54,000 nt of DNA, taken from positions 1 through 54,000 of the IMG/VR virus record IMGVR_UViG_3300042691_023213. One strand, 5' to 3'. This DNA comes from a virus. Made by a program: the position numbers and the translations under genes. The first letter of the stretch is position 1. Each line of letters opens with the position of its first letter. Below are positions 8,559-15,874 of this stretch, piece by piece. A model generated the notes under the pieces. It saw nothing but the letters and a program-made list of their open reading frames with translations. It did no database searches and had not been told where the DNA came from.

Positions 8559-11500
8559 ATGAGCCAAGCCCCCACTCAAGGTGCGTTGCCCGGCCAAGCT
8601 GGGTTTGACGTGTCGCCCTTCGGTTACGAGTCGATCTACTCGGCACCCCGTAACATCGTCTCCTCGCTGCTCGAAGGTGAAGCCACCTTGAGTGGGGGGA
8701 TGGCTGCGATGTTCGCACAGGATCGGCTCACTCCGGCTGAGCGTAGCAGCACGATCAGGCAGCGGCTTGAGGCGACGACGGGCGATTCATCGGTGAGCAA
8801 GGCGTTGTGGGGTGTGGTCACGAACCCGTGGGTGTGGCTGTTTGCGGTTACGTCGCCTATTGGAGGCCGAGCGGCCAGTGAGATGTTTAGGTCGGCTCCC
8901 AAGTATGTGAGTTGGGTGTCCGATCGGTTCTCCGTGTTCAAGATGCTGGGTCTCACCAACATCCGATCGCAGCTCGGTGAGCGTGTCAACCAGATGGCCC
9001 ATCGGGTGGGGGCGGTTCACGACGAGGTACTCAACCGGCCAGAGGTCAAGCGGGTGTTCGACGCTGAGACTGCCCTCATCAAGCAGCACGGCCTCGACCC
9101 CAAGATTGGGCTCAACTGGCGGGAGTACACGGATGGCGATCTGCGGAAGACTGTGGCCCGCGACATCAGCACCCTGCTCCACGTACACAGGGACGGGATG
9201 CTCACGAATGTCTCGCCCACTCGACTCATGATCGACAAGCAGACCGGCAAGCTGGCCCTTGAGACGAGGAAGGAAGTACCTGCGCTGCTGACCAACAAGG
9301 AGAACTTTGGACGGTTGGTTCAGCAGTATGGGGTTGACGAGTACATCAAGGCGGTCGATGGGCTGTTCGACATGACGGCCAAACGAATGACCGATGATCC
9401 GAAGTGGTTGTTCCGCATGGCACGCGGCACGGGCAGTGCGAACGATGCGTTCAAGGACATCCATCAGCTTGTGAAGCCGAAGGACAAACTGACGAAGGCT
9501 CTGTTTGCTCGTATCAAGCAGATGGACCCTAACAACCCCGACGACGTGCGGGAGTTGAGCGAGACGTTCGTGCGTCGGTTCATCGAAGATAAGCACTACA
9601 TGCCACGCAACACCCGTGAGTTGTACAGGAACGGGGAGGTACTGGATGGTAGAGCACTCAGTCAGGAGAAGAATGTCAGGCCGTCGGGACTGGTGTTTGA
9701 GCGGTCGAGGAGCAAGGTTCCCTACCACCCCGAAGACTTGGCGTACGCAGCACGATTGATTGATGGGGTTGATCTGCCACAGCTCGCATCGCAGGCTGGC
9801 GACAAACCTGCGCGGTTGGTGCGGATGTATAAGGAGGGCAACCGGCAGCTCAAGGGGTTGCAGGGTGAGCCGGGTGCCGTCTACAGGATCGACTCGGCTC
9901 GCTCCATTGATCGCTACGTCAAGGACTACGCGCACAATGAGGCGATGTACATGACAGATGTGGGTGATCTGGTGCGGGCTGCTGACCAGCAGTTGTGGGG
10001 CAACCTCAAGAAGAGCGGTGCGGTTGTTGAGACGAAGGAGACGTTCGGCGACGGTGTGTCGTATGCGTTGCCGCTTGATGAGGTGGAGAAGCAGCTCAAG
10101 GGCGGAGTGAGTATCGCTGACTTGCTGGGTCAGGAGTACGTGCTGGCCAAGGGTCAGTACAACAGAGATCTCATCTCGCATGTGGTGGTGCCACACCTGA
10201 TGGGTGTGCAGGAATCGCACAGCACGGCGGCTCGCGGAGCGGTGCTCTTCACGAAGCAGCTGGCTCGGAACTTTAGCGAGGGCGTGATTGGTGATGGGAT
10301 CAGGAAGACGGGCGAGTGGGGTCGTCGCTTTGTGGAGAAGATGGGGCAGTACGGCAACTCGACAGATGCGGCGGGCGTGGCTCGCACGGCCTCCGAACTT
10401 CAGTACCGCGTGAGTCAGACGCTCTACTCGTCGCACCTCGGTATCCCTAATGTGGGTTCAGCCCTCATCAACCTGACGCAGCCGATGCTGTTTGCGGGCT
10501 CGTGGGTCGGCTACGGTGACGTGCTGGCTGGGTACGGCGCGGCGTTCAAGCGGCTGGGTGGCTACTTCTCTGACCGCATGAAGATGGGGGCAAAGGTCAT
10601 CAGCGAGACTGAGCGTAACCAGCTGATCGAGAAGCACTTTGGCGATCTGACGAAGTTCAGGGTGGGCAACGAGACCCGCGATCTGCTGGAGATCGGAGAG
10701 TCAGGGCTTCAGTTGTACGAGGGCGTGGGCATGGGCCGCCGTGCGTCTGCGGCTGCTGAGACGACGTGGGACAAGTTCTTTCACGGGACCATGAGCCTGT
10801 TCCAGAAGGCGGAGTGGGTCAACCGCGTGACCACGGCAGAAGCAGCCTTGCGTCTGGCTAAGAGGCAGGGACTTGGTGCGGCGGACACTGCGCTGTTTGC
10901 GGACAGGGTGGTGAAGACCACCCAGTTTGGTGGGCACTGGATGGACCAGCCGCTGGCGTTCTTGGGTGGTAGCCAGAAGGTTGAGGGTGTGGCACGCATC
11001 ACGTCGTTGGCACAGAATCCACTGCTGCGTCAGTTGCTGTCGTTCCCCACTCGGACGCTGGTGACGGCGTTTGAGACGGTGCCTCGGCTGGGAGGGCGTG
11101 AGGGACTGACGGGGTTCACGGGCTTCCTCAACGACATGGGCCGAGCAATGGCCATGAGTGCGTTGATGTGGGAGGTGGGTAAGGAGACGCTGGGCATTGA
11201 TCTGGCGAGGGCTGGCATGTTCGCCGCCACCACCGACGCGATGCCCTTCATGTCACAGGGCAGAGTGGACACGCGAGATTCGGTGCTGCCTTTGCCTCCG
11301 ATCATCGACATTCCGGTGGCGGGCATCAAAAAGCTGTATGAGGATGGGACGGGAGCGGCGATCGCGGAGACGTTGCCAAGGCTGGTGCCGGGTGGTATCG
11401 GCTTCCAACGCATGTTCAACGTTGCACCGGAATTGCCGGGGCCGCTTCAGGCGGTGCTGGGCCAGAAGCAATTTGCCGACTGGAACAACCGTGCGGCAGA

Positions 11501-12011
11501 TGGGTCGGTGCCCATCTACCGAGAAGATGGAACGCTGCTCCGGTTTGAGGAGCCCAAGCGGATGGTGTACCGATCGTTGGGTGTCGATCTGGGTGCGTGG
11601 AACCAACCCAGCCAGCTCGACAACTGGCTCGTGAAGAACCGCGATCAGATCGTGGGCTATCAGCACGAGTACATGCGCAAGATGCTGGGTAATGACCCGG
11701 GCGGGGCTGAGGGGGTGGCTCGTGAATTCGAGCGGCGTTATAGGTTGCCGCTCACTGTGACGAGGGATCAGTGGCGATCCTTCATCGACGCACGAACCAC
11801 CCCCCGTACTGGTCGTGTACTCGAACGTGTCAACCCGCAGATCCGAGCACAGTTCCAGCAAGCCGCCAGCCAACTCAACCCGCTCAATCTTCAGGCTGAT
11901 CCTGACCCAGATCTGCGTCAGGCTGCGATTCAAGGGATGGCTCCCCATCAGGCGTACGAAGCGATGACTGCCTACGGGGCTCAGCCCAACGGCGGAGCGG
12001 GCCAGCCATGA
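8559..12011 (+). CDS. Very large internal virion / DNA-ejection protein candidate (1150 aa)
   Basis: The largest gene in the window. It starts at ATG 8559 behind AGGATGAGCC, just after a terminator. The protein is mostly long charged helices; a hydrophobic patch near residues 85-105 (LWGVVTNPWVWLFAVTSPIG) and several Ala/Gly-rich segments at about 640-690 could be membrane-active. It ends the late tail/ejection block, the slot held by the huge gp16 ejection protein in T7-like phages. I see no convincing lysozyme or transglycosylase active site. Two copies of the dispersed repeat are read in frame in the first 50 codons, in opposite orientations (PTQG and TLSGG). Confidence 0.55.
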   Translation: MSQAPTQGALPGQAGFDVSPFGYESIYSAPRNIVSSLLEGEATLSGGMAAMFAQDRLTPAERSSTIRQRLEATTGDSSVSKALWGVVTNPWVWLFAVTSPIGGRAASEMFRSAPKYVSWVSDRFSVFKMLGLTNIRSQLGERVNQMAHRVGAVHDEVLNRPEVKRVFDAETALIKQHGLDPKIGLNWREYTDGDLRKTVARDISTLLHVHRDGMLTNVSPTRLMIDKQTGKLALETRKEVPALLTNKENFGRLVQQYGVDEYIKAVDGLFDMTAKRMTDDPKWLFRMARGTGSANDAFKDIHQLVKPKDKLTKALFARIKQMDPNNPDDVRELSETFVRRFIEDKHYMPRNTRELYRNGEVLDGRALSQEKNVRPSGLVFERSRSKVPYHPEDLAYAARLIDGVDLPQLASQAGDKPARLVRMYKEGNRQLKGLQGEPGAVYRIDSARSIDRYVKDYAHNEAMYMTDVGDLVRAADQQLWGNLKKSGAVVETKETFGDGVSYALPLDEVEKQLKGGVSIADLLGQEYVLAKGQYNRDLISHVVVPHLMGVQESHSTAARGAVLFTKQLARNFSEGVIGDGIRKTGEWGRRFVEKMGQYGNSTDAAGVARTASELQYRVSQTLYSSHLGIPNVGSALINLTQPMLFAGSWVGYGDVLAGYGAAFKRLGGYFSDRMKMGAKVISETERNQLIEKHFGDLTKFRVGNETRDLLEIGESGLQLYEGVGMGRRASAAAETTWDKFFHGTMSLFQKAEWVNRVTTAEAALRLAKRQGLGAADTALFADRVVKTTQFGGHWMDQPLAFLGGSQKVEGVARITSLAQNPLLRQLLSFPTRTLVTAFETVPRLGGREGLTGFTGFLNDMGRAMAMSALMWEVGKETLGIDLARAGMFAATTDAMPFMSQGRVDTRDSVLPLPPIIDIPVAGIKKLYEDGTGAAIAETLPRLVPGGIGFQRMFNVAPELPGPLQAVLGQKQFADWNNRAADGSVPIYREDGTLLRFEEPKRMVYRSLGVDLGAWNQPSQLDNWLVKNRDQIVGYQHEYMRKMLGNDPGGAEGVAREFERRYRLPLTVTRDQWRSFIDARTTPRTGRVLERVNPQIRAQFQQAASQLNPLNLQADPDPDLRQAAIQGMAPHQAYEAMTAYGAQPNGGAGQP
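8569..8583 (-). repeat. Dispersed repeat, copy 2 (5-G form, inside a coding region)
   Basis: CCCCCACTCAAGGTG on the + strand. It is read in frame as PTQG at codons 5-8 of the 1150-residue protein. Confidence 0.85.
8684..8699 (+). repeat. Dispersed repeat, copy 3 (inside a coding region)
   Basis: Perfect 16-base consensus read as TLSGG in the same gene, 100 bases from copy 2 and in inverted orientation to it. Confidence 0.9.
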
Positions 12012-12528
12012 TCTTGATGTAGAGCACCAGCACATCGTCAGTGAGAAGCCACGCACCCGGGTACCGCCCCTCCCTGAGCAGAAAGGAGAGGCGGTCAGCC
12101 TGCTGCGTGCCGAAGGTGCGGGTCCAGCTGGTGCAGAGTTCGGGCGTGGTGGAAAGCCGCAAGGTGCGAACCCACTTGTCGTTGCCTTTGTCTCGCTGGC
12201 TCATGTTGAGCGTGACCATCTCGTTGAACCACATCACCCTCGCTTGCCCTTCCACCGACACAAACAACTCGGCACAACGAGGGGCAGTGATCGGTTGACT
12301 CGGCTTGAGGAGGGGCGGGCCGCACCACACCAGATAGCCGTTGTGGGCGAGCGATGGTGCCCACCCCAGCAGGCCCTTGGTCTTCACGGCATCCAGACGC
12401 TGCCACGGCACCACCTCCTCGGGTGGTGGCCCATTGCGCCAGGTGAGGGTGACAGGGACGAGATCGGGTGAGCGGCTCTTGCGTCTGAGCGTCACCGTCA
12501 TTTGACCGATCGCTTGTCGCTTGCTCAC
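11884..12528 (-). CDS. Hypothetical protein; 3' end antisense to the ejection-protein gene
   Basis: A 214-residue basic protein. GTG 12528 overlaps the stop of the gene upstream (GTGA), which supports this start. The region 12012-12528 is otherwise unoccupied and codes for a plausible globular sequence rich in Trp, Leu and Arg. The frame stays open for a further 128 bases beneath the 3' end of the + strand gene ending at 12011, so the last 42 or so residues are read antisense to another gene. Either the genes truly overlap tail to tail or the original stop was lost. No family recognised. Confidence 0.5.
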   Translation of the reverse strand: MSKRQAIGQMTVTLRRKSRSPDLVPVTLTWRNGPPPEEVVPWQRLDAVKTKGLLGWAPSLAHNGYLVWCGPPLLKPSQPITAPRCAELFVSVEGQARVMWFNEMVTLNMSQRDKGNDKWVRTLRLSTTPELCTSWTRTFGTQQADRLSFLLREGRYPGAWLLTDDVLVLYIKIMAGPLRRWAEPRRQSSLRTPDGEPSLESQPDADLGQDQPED

Positions 12529-13088
12529 GACAACCCTCCCTCAGCCTCGTCATCGGGGTCGGGCGGGAACGACGCAGGATCGACCATCTCACTCTTGATG
12601 AGTTGACCTGTGGCTTCCAACATAGTTTGCTGCTGGGCAGGTACGACCCACGAGCGATGCACTTGCACCATCGCCAGCATGATGCTCCTGAGTGCCCTGA
12701 GCAGCTTCTCATCATCGCTCATGTTCTCGAAGGTCATCTCGGTGGTGCTGTGCCGAAGCGGGCTGTCCTTGTAGGGCAGCTTGGCCCAGCTTCGAGCTGT
12801 CTCCAGCACAAGGCCCTCCGCTGATTCGATGATGGCTCCAGCCTTCTCCATGCAGCGGATGGCGGATGCGGTGGTCTTGTCGTCGTGCGGATCGTCGAGC
12901 ACGGTCGCCTGCATCTTCTGGATGAGAGCAGCCATGAGGCCGAGGCCCATGCCGCACATCTCAGCGATGGGCTGCACGTAGGCAGTGGGCAGTTTCTTGA
13001 AGTCGCCGCTCCCCGTGAAGTGGGAGTGAGCTTGATCGGAAAGCGACTCAAACCTTGCCATCTTCAACCTTATATTGTTGTCGTCCAT
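12525..13088 (-). CDS. Hypothetical helical acidic protein
   Basis: A 187-residue protein starting at ATG 13088 (MDDNNIRLKM). The repeat copy at 13093-13108, read on the minus strand, supplies AAGGTG four bases before the ATG, which fixes the start. It is mostly helical, with Met-rich and Ala-rich segments around residues 45-70 and an acidic Pro-rich C-terminus (PPDPDDEAEGG). It is coupled to the next gene by a GTGA overlap. Function unknown. It might be a terminase-small-subunit-like or accessory protein, but nothing specific supports that. Confidence 0.55.
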   Translation of the reverse strand: MDDNNIRLKMARFESLSDQAHSHFTGSGDFKKLPTAYVQPIAEMCGMGLGLMAALIQKMQATVLDDPHDDKTTASAIRCMEKAGAIIESAEGLVLETARSWAKLPYKDSPLRHSTTEMTFENMSDDEKLLRALRSIMLAMVQVHRSWVVPAQQQTMLEATGQLIKSEMVDPASFPPDPDDEAEGGLS

Positions 13089-13092
13089 AAAG

Positions 13093-13108
13093 CACCTTGA
13101 GTGGGGGG
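13093..13108 (+). repeat. Dispersed repeat, copy 4 (serves as ribosome-binding site of the minus gene at 13088)
   Basis: Perfect 16-base consensus. On the minus strand it reads CCCCCCACTCAAGGTG followed by CTTT and the ATG, so its AAGGTG end is the Shine-Dalgarno sequence. Confidence 0.9.
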
Positions 13109-13121
13109 AATGAACACCGGA

Positions 13122-13155
13122 CACAAAGAAGCCCGCACCATTCCTGATGCGGGCT
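13122..13155 (-). terminator. Rho-independent terminator for the DUF6321-like gene
   Basis: On the minus strand AGCCCGCA (13155-13148) pairs with TGCGGGCT (13137-13130) and is followed by a T-rich run (TCTTTGT). It lies about 45 bases after the stop of the gene at 13199. Confidence 0.75.
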
Positions 13156-13198
13156 CCACGGAAGAGAGAGATGTTCTGCCGTTGATCGTGTGATCGCC

Positions 13199-13447
13199 TC
13201 AGCACTTCCAAGCGCGGAGGGCTTTGTTGATGCGGCTGTTCGGGTCTCGGGCTGTCTTGGCTGACGTGAGCTTCCTCTTCATGCCAAGCATCCTCGCACA
13301 GAAGGATGCCTTGCGAGGCCCGCCTCCCGGTTGAGGAGCCTTGAGATTGCCACCAGTTGCTTTGTTGTAGGCTGAACGCCCAGCGGCGTTCAGCCCACCA
13401 TTCGGATTCTTGTGCTTGGCCTTGAACGCGAACTTCGGCTTAGCCAT
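13199..13447 (-). CDS. Small basic phage protein of the DUF6321-like type
   Basis: An 82-residue protein, highly basic. It carries the conserved pattern NPNGGLNAAGR, then Y..ATGGNLKAP, then RKASFCARMLGM, and ends RAWKC. This pattern is known from small proteins of many tailed phages (the DUF6321 family, from memory); its biochemical role is unknown, though position and charge suggest DNA or capsid association. Start ATG 13447 has AAGGGG upstream. A terminator follows at 13122-13155. The MAK- start and -KC end are shared with the 13-residue micro-ORF immediately upstream. Confidence 0.7.
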   Translation of the reverse strand: MAKPKFAFKAKHKNPNGGLNAAGRSAYNKATGGNLKAPQPGGGPRKASFCARMLGMKRKLTSAKTARDPNSRINKALRAWKC

Positions 13448-13505
13448 AGGTGACACCCCTTAGCAACCTGCATCTTGCCTGTGCTGTTGCGATCATGGGG
13501 AGTGG

Positions 13506-13547
13506 TCAGCACTTGCCGCCCTTGCCCTTACCTTTGCCCTTAGCCAT
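13506..13547 (-). CDS. 13-residue Lys/Gly micro-ORF with a full-length Shine-Dalgarno match
   Basis: ATG 13547 to TGA 13506 encodes MAKGKGKGKGGKC. It would be ignored as noise except that the 17 bases before its ATG are the exact complement of the canonical 3' end of bacterial 16S rRNA (see 13548-13564), the strongest ribosome-binding site in the window. The peptide is extremely basic and ends in Cys, like the 82-residue gene 59 bases downstream, which also begins MAK and ends KC. It could be a translated antimicrobial- or nucleic-acid-binding peptide, or a ribosome-loading leader for the downstream gene. Translation is inferred, not shown. Confidence 0.55.
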   Translation of the reverse strand: MAKGKGKGKGGKC

Positions 13548-13564
13548 TGGATCACCTCCTTTCT
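13548..13564 (-). promoter_or_regulatory. Ribosome-binding site complementary to the complete 16S rRNA tail
   Basis: The + strand reads TGGATCACCTCCTTTCT, identical to the usual 3' end of 16S rRNA. The minus-strand transcript therefore contains its full complement, with GGAGG 7 bases from the micro-ORF ATG. Confidence 0.8.
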
Positions 13565-13630
13565 GAGTTGAGGTGCGAGCCACAAAGCTTCCTGAATAGT
13601 GGGGAGGCTGGTGGTGTTCCAAGCCTCCCG

Positions 13631-13646
13631 CACCTTGAGTGGGGGG
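13631..13646 (+). repeat. Dispersed repeat, copy 5 (after a stop codon)
   Basis: Perfect consensus in the spacer 20 bases past the stop of the minus gene at 13667. It is not adjacent to a start codon. Confidence 0.9.
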
Positions 13647-13666
13647 TCAGATTCTAGGCCCGACGA

Positions 13667-14257
13667 TCAAGCCTTGGGAGCGACGGCCACGCCCTGCACC
13701 AGCCGGTTGATGTAGACGTTCCGGTTGGTGTACTCCTTGCCGTTCTTGGCCGTGGTCTTCTTGCTGGCGCAGCTCACGTCGAGCTGGATGGCGGTGCCAG
13801 AAGAGTTGGCGGTGTCCATCAGATCGAGCACAGTCTGCACGTCGTTCTGGAGGGAGGCCGACGCTTCCTGCCCAGTGAGGTGCTGGTAGAAGCCCTTGAA
13901 CTGGCTGAGGTTGATGCGGATGTTGGTCTGCTTACCGTCAGGCAGCTTCTTGACCTGATCGGGAGCCAGAGCGGGAAGCCGCATCGTCGAGCCCGTGAAC
14001 TCCATGCCGCTGATGGCGGGGTCGGCGTGCTCGGGGATGATGTAGTGGGGGGTGATGTCGAAGCAGGGGACGGTGGGGCCATCCTTCTGATCGGACAACT
14101 GGAACTTGTCGATGCCCGTCTCGATCTTGGTGAGGACGACCGTGTACACGCCGTCCGGCGGGAAGCGACGGCCAGCGTCGGCCTTAGCCTCGGCGTACGC
14201 CTGAGAGATGGCGTTGAACTGGGACTGGAACTGAGCAAACGCAGAATCTGAAGACAT
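13667..14257 (-). CDS. Single-stranded-DNA-binding-like protein of the recombination module
   Basis: A 196-residue protein starting at ATG 14257 behind GGAGTTTTT. It has alternating beta segments (GVYTVVLTKIE, PCFDITPHYIIP, TNIRINLSQFKGF, AIQLDVSCASKKT, NRNVYINRL) compatible with an OB-fold, flanked by helix at the N-terminus. This shape, and the position directly after a Sak4-like ATPase and near a RecB-type nuclease, matches the SSB or DUF669-like partner often found in phage single-strand-annealing modules. No diagnostic residues prove it. A copy of the dispersed repeat follows the stop. Confidence 0.5.
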   Translation of the reverse strand: MSSDSAFAQFQSQFNAISQAYAEAKADAGRRFPPDGVYTVVLTKIETGIDKFQLSDQKDGPTVPCFDITPHYIIPEHADPAISGMEFTGSTMRLPALAPDQVKKLPDGKQTNIRINLSQFKGFYQHLTGQEASASLQNDVQTVLDLMDTANSSGTAIQLDVSCASKKTTAKNGKEYTNRNVYINRLVQGVAVAPKA

Positions 14258-14286
14258 AAAAACTCCGTGCCTTGCGGCAAAGTGCG

Positions 14287-15234
14287 TCAGGTCGCTGACG
14301 CGGGTGAGGGTGAAGCAGATGCCGACACGGTATCTGCAACGCACTTGTCATAAATCTTGAGGAACTCGGTGAACGCAGTGTGGTCGTTCGGCACGTCGAA
14401 CTGATCAGGCAGCTGGACGCGACGACCGAACACCTTTTCGAGTCCGGGCTGGCTAGCCTGAACTCGCAAACGTGACTCGATCCTCACGTCCGACTTCTTC
14501 ATCTTCGTGCCGTTGGCCAGCGTGATCTCGCGGGTGATGGGGGTGGAATGGTCGAAACAGGAGATGCCCATCATGAGGTCGGCGAGCGGGAAGAGCCGCT
14601 TGTAGAGGCCGTCGGTGATTGCCACGTCGAGCCGCTGGGCGGTCTTGCCGCCGTCGTCGATGGGGATGTTGATGTAGGTGAGGTGGACCACCACCCCCAC
14701 ACCGTAGCCCGCGTTCTTGAGGCTGTTGAAGATGCGAATCAGCTCTGAGTACGCCGCCTCATAGGCGCGACGAGATTCGGTGATGTCTTGGAAGGTGGGG
14801 AAGTTGAGCTTGGTAGCGACCCACTGCTTGACCATCTCGTAGCAGGTGGTGAGTGAGTCGAAGTGGACGACGCGGGGCCGAGGACGCTTATTCTTGGCAG
14901 CGTCCAACAGTTGAGTTTCGAGTTCCCTGATAGAATCCCACGAAAAGTTGAAGGGAGAACCCGTAGATGTGATGGGGCCGGGCCGCTCAGGGTCGGTAGA
15001 CATGTGCGGCCACACCTGACAGCGGGGGTGGTACTGCGGCCCCAAGTCCGAGTTGATGATGAGCGCACCTTCGTAACCCTGAAGGAAGCGGGACTTGCCC
15101 TGCTTAGGCAATCCGCAATAGAGCACGATCGAGTTGAGCGGCGTGTTGAAGTGTGCAGTGCCAGTCGCCCCGAACGATCCGTAGATCTGCTGGATCGACT
15201 GGCCTGCTGCAAGTGTGTGCGTGGCTTGACTCAC
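14287..15234 (-). CDS. Sak4-like RecA-fold ATPase (phage recombinase)
   Basis: A 315-residue protein. The Walker A motif GLPKQGKS is at about residues 41-48 and a Walker B-type strand RVVHFDSLTT at about 121-130, followed by a RecA-core arrangement including VGVVVHLTYI. Such AAA24/Sak4 proteins drive phage homologous recombination together with an SSB, which is the likely product of the next gene. Start is GTG 15234 with AAAGGATG upstream; it lies 11 bases from the preceding stop. The C-terminal 25 residues are Ala/Ser-rich. Confidence is good for the ATPase fold and moderate for the recombinase role. Confidence 0.75.
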   Translation of the reverse strand: MSQATHTLAAGQSIQQIYGSFGATGTAHFNTPLNSIVLYCGLPKQGKSRFLQGYEGALIINSDLGPQYHPRCQVWPHMSTDPERPGPITSTGSPFNFSWDSIRELETQLLDAAKNKRPRPRVVHFDSLTTCYEMVKQWVATKLNFPTFQDITESRRAYEAAYSELIRIFNSLKNAGYGVGVVVHLTYINIPIDDGGKTAQRLDVAITDGLYKRLFPLADLMMGISCFDHSTPITREITLANGTKMKKSDVRIESRLRVQASQPGLEKVFGRRVQLPDQFDVPNDHTAFTEFLKIYDKCVADTVSASASPSPASAT

Positions 15235-15245
15235 GAGTCATCCTT

Positions 15246-15797
15246 TCAGTGAGTGATGTTGTTGATGCCCGCGATCCCTGCGGTCGCGTAGACCGGCACC
15301 TGATCGGGCTGACCGTCGAGACCGGCGAAGAGGTTGTCGGGCAACGTAGGCTGAACTCCCTCGCTCGGAGCCCGCACGTCGAGAGGCAGGGCAGTCTGCG
15401 GCTCGGGCCACTGCTGCTGAACCGGGTCTTCCTGCTGCATGATCGGTGAGCGGGGAGTGGGAACAGGCTGAGGCTGGGGGACGAAGGCGGTCTCGGCGAC
15501 GAAGGCGCGGCGGGTGGTGATACCGAGGGCAGCGATCCACCGCTTCCACATCGTGGGCTTCACCCGGATGGAGAAGCCCCGATTGGCGAGGGCCTTGTTG
15601 AACCGGGTCAACCCCCCACTCAAGGTGTTGTCTCCGCTGTTGATAGCAGCCAGCACATCGGCGCGAAGGTGGTCGATGATGCCGAAGCGGGGGTGCTCGA
15701 TGTAGGGGAGCAGAGGATGGCTGGCGGGGAGCAGCCCGGTCAGCTTGCTGGGGCGAGAGCGGTTTGACTTGCGAGCACGAATCTTCTTGCGAGGCAT
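15246..15797 (-). CDS. Basic hypothetical protein in the recombination module
   Basis: A 183-residue protein. ATG 15797 has GGAG at 6-base spacing; an upstream GTG inside a repeat copy (15821) is possible but less likely. The N-terminus is very basic (MPRKKIRARKSNRSRPSK), then a compact helical region of about 70 residues with WKRW, then a Gln/Pro-rich tail. A copy of the dispersed repeat (15612-15627) is read in frame as TLSGG in the middle of the helical region. DNA binding is plausible from charge alone. No family recognised. Confidence 0.5.
   Translation of the reverse strand: MPRKKIRARKSNRSRPSKLTGLLPASHPLLPYIEHPRFGIIDHLRADVLAAINSGDNTLSGGLTRFNKALANRGFSIRVKPTMWKRWIAALGITTRRAFVAETAFVPQPQPVPTPRSPIMQQEDPVQQQWPEPQTALPLDVRAPSEGVQPTLPDNLFAGLDGQPDQVPVYATAGIAGINNITH
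15612..15627 (-). repeat. Dispersed repeat, copy 6 (inside a coding region)
   Basis: CCCCCCACTCAAGGTG on the + strand. Read as TLSGG in the minus-strand gene. Confidence 0.9.
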
Positions 15798-15818
15798 GGT
15801 GTTCTCCGTGTCTTGCGA

Positions 15819-15834
15819 CACCTTGAGTGGGGGG
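15819..15834 (+). repeat. Dispersed repeat, copy 7 (leader of the gene starting at 15797)
   Basis: Perfect consensus 21 bases before the ATG of the minus-strand gene. Here a separate GGAG closer to the ATG supplies the ribosome-binding site. Confidence 0.9.
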
Positions 15835-15874
15835 AATCCACAGAGCCGAGCGGCTCAAGACGTGGGGTCTGGGG

